7,890 nucleotides of DNA from Pseudomonadota bacterium (GTDB lineage Bacteria > Pseudomonadota > Gammaproteobacteria > PS1 > Pseudothioglobaceae), in contig JAHZKM010000061.1 in NCBI GenBank assembly GCA_022600395.1, forward strand, positions 1-7,890, in the 5' to 3' direction. Made by a program: the position numbers and the translations under genes. The notes beneath the pieces were generated by a model that did not search any database, had not been told where the DNA came from, and was given only the letters and a program-made list of their open reading frames with translations. Positions 6,042 through 7,890 of this stretch are shown piece by piece; positions within the stretch are counted from its first letter, which is position 1; every line of letters begins with the position of its first letter.

Positions 6042-6380
6042 TTAGTCGCTTTCAGCGCCAGACCAAAGTCGCTCGAGTTTGTAAAATTCACGTGTTTTTT
6101 CAGTCATTATGTGCACTACAACTTCTGCCAAATCTACCAAAACCCAATGACCTGTTTCTGTACCTTCGACACCAGAAACCTGCATACCTAAGCGTTTGGC
6201 TTCAATTTTAATATTATTAGCAATACCGCGAACATGCTGAACAGATCGGCCTGTGGCAATCACAATCGCCTCAATATCTGCGCTTTGATCCAGCACTTTT
6301 AAGGTAATAACATCTTCCCCTTTTAGTTCGTCAATGGTTTGGGTCACAACGCTAAGTTGCTCTTCTAAATTTAGGTTCAT
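6042..6380 (-). CDS. rsfS: Ribosomal silencing factor RsfS
   Basis: RsfS (YbeB, the Iojap/DUF143 family) binds ribosomal protein uL14 on the large subunit and blocks joining with the small subunit, lowering translation when nutrients are short. This 112-residue protein covers the whole single-domain family, with the helical start, the central ATGRSVQHVR (42-51) and the conserved block GHWVLVDLAEVVVHIM (77-92) followed by REFYKLERLW (97-106). Its start codon overlaps the nadD stop by 4 bp in ATGA form, so the two are translationally coupled. The neighbours nadD and rlmH are its usual partners in proteobacteria. Confidence 0.97.
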   Translation of the reverse strand: MNLNLEEQLSVVTQTIDELKGEDVITLKVLDQSADIEAIVIATGRSVQHVRGIANNIKIEAKRLGMQVSGVEGTETGHWVLVDLAEVVVHIMTEKTREFYKLERLWSGAESD

Positions 6381-7003
6381 AATGTTTGCAGATAGTTAAT
6401 AATGCGCTTTGGAATTAATCCATCCAAGCTTTGTTGTGCGTATATTTTACCCTCTTGTGAGGCGTTGAACAAAATACCGCGAATATCACTCGAAGAAATA
6501 TCAAATAAGCGGGGTTTGGCAAAATAAATCAGCCCTGTTTTTTGGCTTATGAGGTTTTCAGCGTTTTTGGCAAGTGTAAAGTGAGCGTAATTATGCCCGC
6601 TTTCTTCTCCAGGGCGCGCCAAAACGACTAAATGGCAATACTGATGAAAAATTTCAGCGTCTTTCCAGCTAGAGAGTTGATTAAAGCTATCCATGCCAAT
6701 AATTAGGCAAATGGTTTCTTGAGGAAATTCTAGAACAATCTCCTTGAGCGAGTCAATGCTATAAGAATCACTTGTTCTATTGATCTCTCGCAAATCAAGC
6801 GCCAAATCAGGGAAATCTTGCAGAGCAAGTTGCAGCATTTTAAGACGCTCTTCAGTTGAGAAGGTTAGTGCATCTTTGTGAACGGGCGCTCGACATGGCA
6901 TGAAAAACAGCTCAGATAAATCCAGTTCGCTTTTAAGCTGTTGAGCGTTTTTTAAATGGCCAAAATGTATGGGATCAAATGAGCCACCGAAAAAACCAAT
7001 CAT
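6377..7003 (-). CDS. nadD: Nicotinate-nucleotide adenylyltransferase NadD
   Basis: NadD joins nicotinate mononucleotide and ATP to give deamido-NAD and pyrophosphate, an essential step in NAD synthesis. The 208-residue protein has the nucleotidyltransferase signature GGSFDPIHFGHL (6-17, with the H-x-G-H residues His13 and His16). It also shows IIGMDSF (101-107) and the C-terminal ISSSDIRG (169-176), whose Ser-Ser-x-x-Arg part contacts the ATP phosphates. The length is normal for the bacterial enzyme (E. coli 213). It overlaps the upstream hydrolase gene and the downstream rsfS gene by 4 bp each, so all three should be made from one message. Confidence 0.96.
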   Translation of the reverse strand: MIGFFGGSFDPIHFGHLKNAQQLKSELDLSELFFMPCRAPVHKDALTFSTEERLKMLQLALQDFPDLALDLREINRTSDSYSIDSLKEIVLEFPQETICLIIGMDSFNQLSSWKDAEIFHQYCHLVVLARPGEESGHNYAHFTLAKNAENLISQKTGLIYFAKPRLFDISSSDIRGILFNASQEGKIYAQQSLDGLIPKRIINYLQTL

Positions 7004-7728
7004 AGCATCGCTTGAACTTCTTTAAGTGTTAGTGCTTCAGTAGGATAGGCTACTAAACCTTGAGACATGCCATTCACAAAGCGCACAAAATCGGCTTCAT
7101 TATCGAGTAGTAAGTACGCGTTGCCCGATTTTTGCTCAGCCATGGTGGTGTTAATTTTGCAGCCGTAATCATGCCCGCAATGAAGCATAATGTCGTCATC
7201 AACCATTTTCAGTTTTTGCATAGAATGATATAACTCGCGCACATTACCACCCGGTAAGCTACAATGGCCCGCACCATACACAAACAAGGTGTCGCCGACA
7301 ATAATATGACCCTCAAGTAAAAAGCAAATACCCCCTGCACTATGTCCAGGGGTATTGATAATTTTGGCAGGTGTCTTGCCAATAAAAATCGTTTCACCAT
7401 CTTCAACCGTATCTGGCAGAGTTTCAATTTGAAAATAAGGTATTTCATTAATACCAGCTGTGACCTTTGCACCAGTCATCTCAACCAGCTCATCCACCGC
7501 ATTGGTATGGTCAAAATGCCAATGTGTTAGCCAAATGTCAGTGAGTGTATAGCCTTTGTCTTGTATTCTGTCAACAAATAGCTGTGGATCCCAAGCAGGA
7601 TCAACAATGGCGCAAGTTTTGCTGTCATGATCAAAGATAAAATGAATCGAATCTTCTAGTGCGCCAATATGATAGAGAATCTCTAGTGTATAGCTCTTCT
7701 CAGTAAAAGTTTTTATTTTTAGTTTCAT
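7000..7728 (-). CDS. Metallo-beta-lactamase-fold hydrolase of the glyoxalase II/YcbL-like group
   Basis: This 242-residue protein is a likely two-metal hydrolase. All seven expected ligands are visible: THWHFDH (68-74: His69, His71, Asp73, His74), TPGHS (His129), GDTLF (Asp146) and CGHDYG (His186). The GDTLFVYGAGHCSLPGG segment resembles glyoxalase II but has His where glyoxalase II usually has Arg (GCGR). The C-terminal roughly 50 residues are not the glutathione-binding helical domain of classical GloB. The persulfide dioxygenase ETHE1 is a less likely alternative, because its usual loop is missing. The substrate is unknown and I would not assign glyoxalase II activity. No signal peptide is present. 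It is the first gene of the operon and its stop overlaps the nadD start by 4 bp. The gene is divergent from tRNA-Ala, with 79 bp between them. Confidence 0.88.
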   Translation of the reverse strand: MKLKIKTFTEKSYTLEILYHIGALEDSIHFIFDHDSKTCAIVDPAWDPQLFVDRIQDKGYTLTDIWLTHWHFDHTNAVDELVEMTGAKVTAGINEIPYFQIETLPDTVEDGETIFIGKTPAKIINTPGHSAGGICFLLEGHIIVGDTLFVYGAGHCSLPGGNVRELYHSMQKLKMVDDDIMLHCGHDYGCKINTTMAEQKSGNAYLLLDNEADFVRFVNGMSQGLVAYPTEALTLKEVQAML

Positions 7729-7751
7729 ACAATTATTTTACCAATTATCGC

Positions 7752-7779
7752 TTGACTATTTTAACTTCAGCGTTATAAT
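7752..7779 (+). promoter_or_regulatory. Sigma70-like promoter of tRNA-Ala
   Basis: TTGACT (7752-7757) and a perfect TATAAT (7774-7779) are 16 bp apart. Transcription would start near 7786, about 20 bases before the mature tRNA 5' end. It is the best promoter match in the window, as expected for a stable RNA gene. Confidence 0.75.
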
Positions 7780-7807
7780 TTACCTCTTTTGCTACGCACC
7801 AAGTTTT

Positions 7808-7883
7808 GGGGCTATAGCTCAGCTGGGAGAGCACGACACTGGCAGTGTCGGGGTCAGCGGTTCGATCCCGCTTAGCTCCACCA
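7808..7883 (+). tRNA. tRNA-Ala (anticodon GGC)
   Basis: A complete 76-base cloverleaf is present. It has a 7-bp acceptor stem (7808-7814 with 7873-7879), D arm (GCTC/GAGC, 7817-7832), anticodon stem CGACA/TGTCG around loop CTGGCAG, and T arm (AGCGG/CCGCT around TTCGATC). The CCA end is encoded (7881-7883). Anticodon GGC at 7841-7843 reads the alanine codons GCC and GCU. The G3-U70 pair (7810 with 7877), the main identity element for alanyl-tRNA synthetase, is present. The sequence is very close to E. coli tRNA-Ala(GGC) outside the anticodon stem. Only seven bases follow before the window ends, so further tRNA genes downstream cannot be excluded. Confidence 0.98.
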
Positions 7884-7890
7884 GCGCTAG

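Noticed and set aside
5978..6211. 77-codon plus-strand frame over rlmH and rsfS
   Set aside because: It is antisense to two conserved genes, with no start signal and unlikely composition.
7209..7530. Minus-strand 87-codon and plus-strand 62-codon frames inside the hydrolase gene
   Set aside because: Both are alternative frames of a conserved metallo-beta-lactamase-fold gene with intact metal ligands.
7808..7890. tRNA-Ala 3' end as an integration site for a mobile element
   Set aside because: No integrase or repeated tRNA tail is visible in the window, and only seven bases follow the gene. There is no evidence either way beyond the edge.

Overview
The window is ordinary, compact, AT-rich chromosomal DNA from a gammaproteobacterium. 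The UvrD, EpmB, RlmH and RsfS proteins all read as close relatives of the Escherichia coli proteins. Low GC, short intergenic gaps and 4-bp gene overlaps are the style of the marine sulfur-oxidiser group (SUP05/Thioglobus and related symbionts). That placement is an inference from gene style, not from a marker gene. No phage, transposon, CRISPR or defence genes are visible, and I found no convincing new multi-gene system.

Left part (1-2566): a small unrecognised gene on the plus strand carries an in-frame TAG shortly after its best-supported start. It faces full-length uvrD on the minus strand. The uvrD promoter appears to overlap, back to back, the promoter of a tiny, very acidic 61-residue protein (2685-2870). 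That small gene has a strong Shine-Dalgarno sequence and a textbook hairpin terminator.

Middle part (2892-5407): epmB, the radical-SAM lysine 2,3-aminomutase that makes beta-lysine for elongation factor P, has its first ATG directly at the end of the terminator T-run. It converges, with a 9-bp overlap, on a secreted TlpA-like thioredoxin. The thioredoxin gene is divergent, with only 16 bp between start codons, from a short YfgD-type arsenate reductase gene. That gene in turn converges on a glutathione S-transferase-like gene. A 161-bp non-coding gap (5408-5568) follows and holds several small inverted repeats.

Right part (5569-7883): a minus-strand operon runs metallo-beta-lactamase-fold hydrolase, nadD, rsfS, rlmH. 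The first three are joined by 4-bp ATGA overlaps. It links NAD synthesis with ribosome silencing and 23S rRNA modification, and part of this order (nadD-rsfS-rlmH) is widely conserved. Divergent from it lies a complete tRNA-Ala(GGC) gene with its own sigma70-like promoter, ending seven bases before the window edge.

The items most worth a second look are the interrupted small gene at the left, the acidic small protein with a duplicated Y-x-x-G-[W/Y]-x-x-G motif, and the terminator/start-codon junction ahead of epmB.
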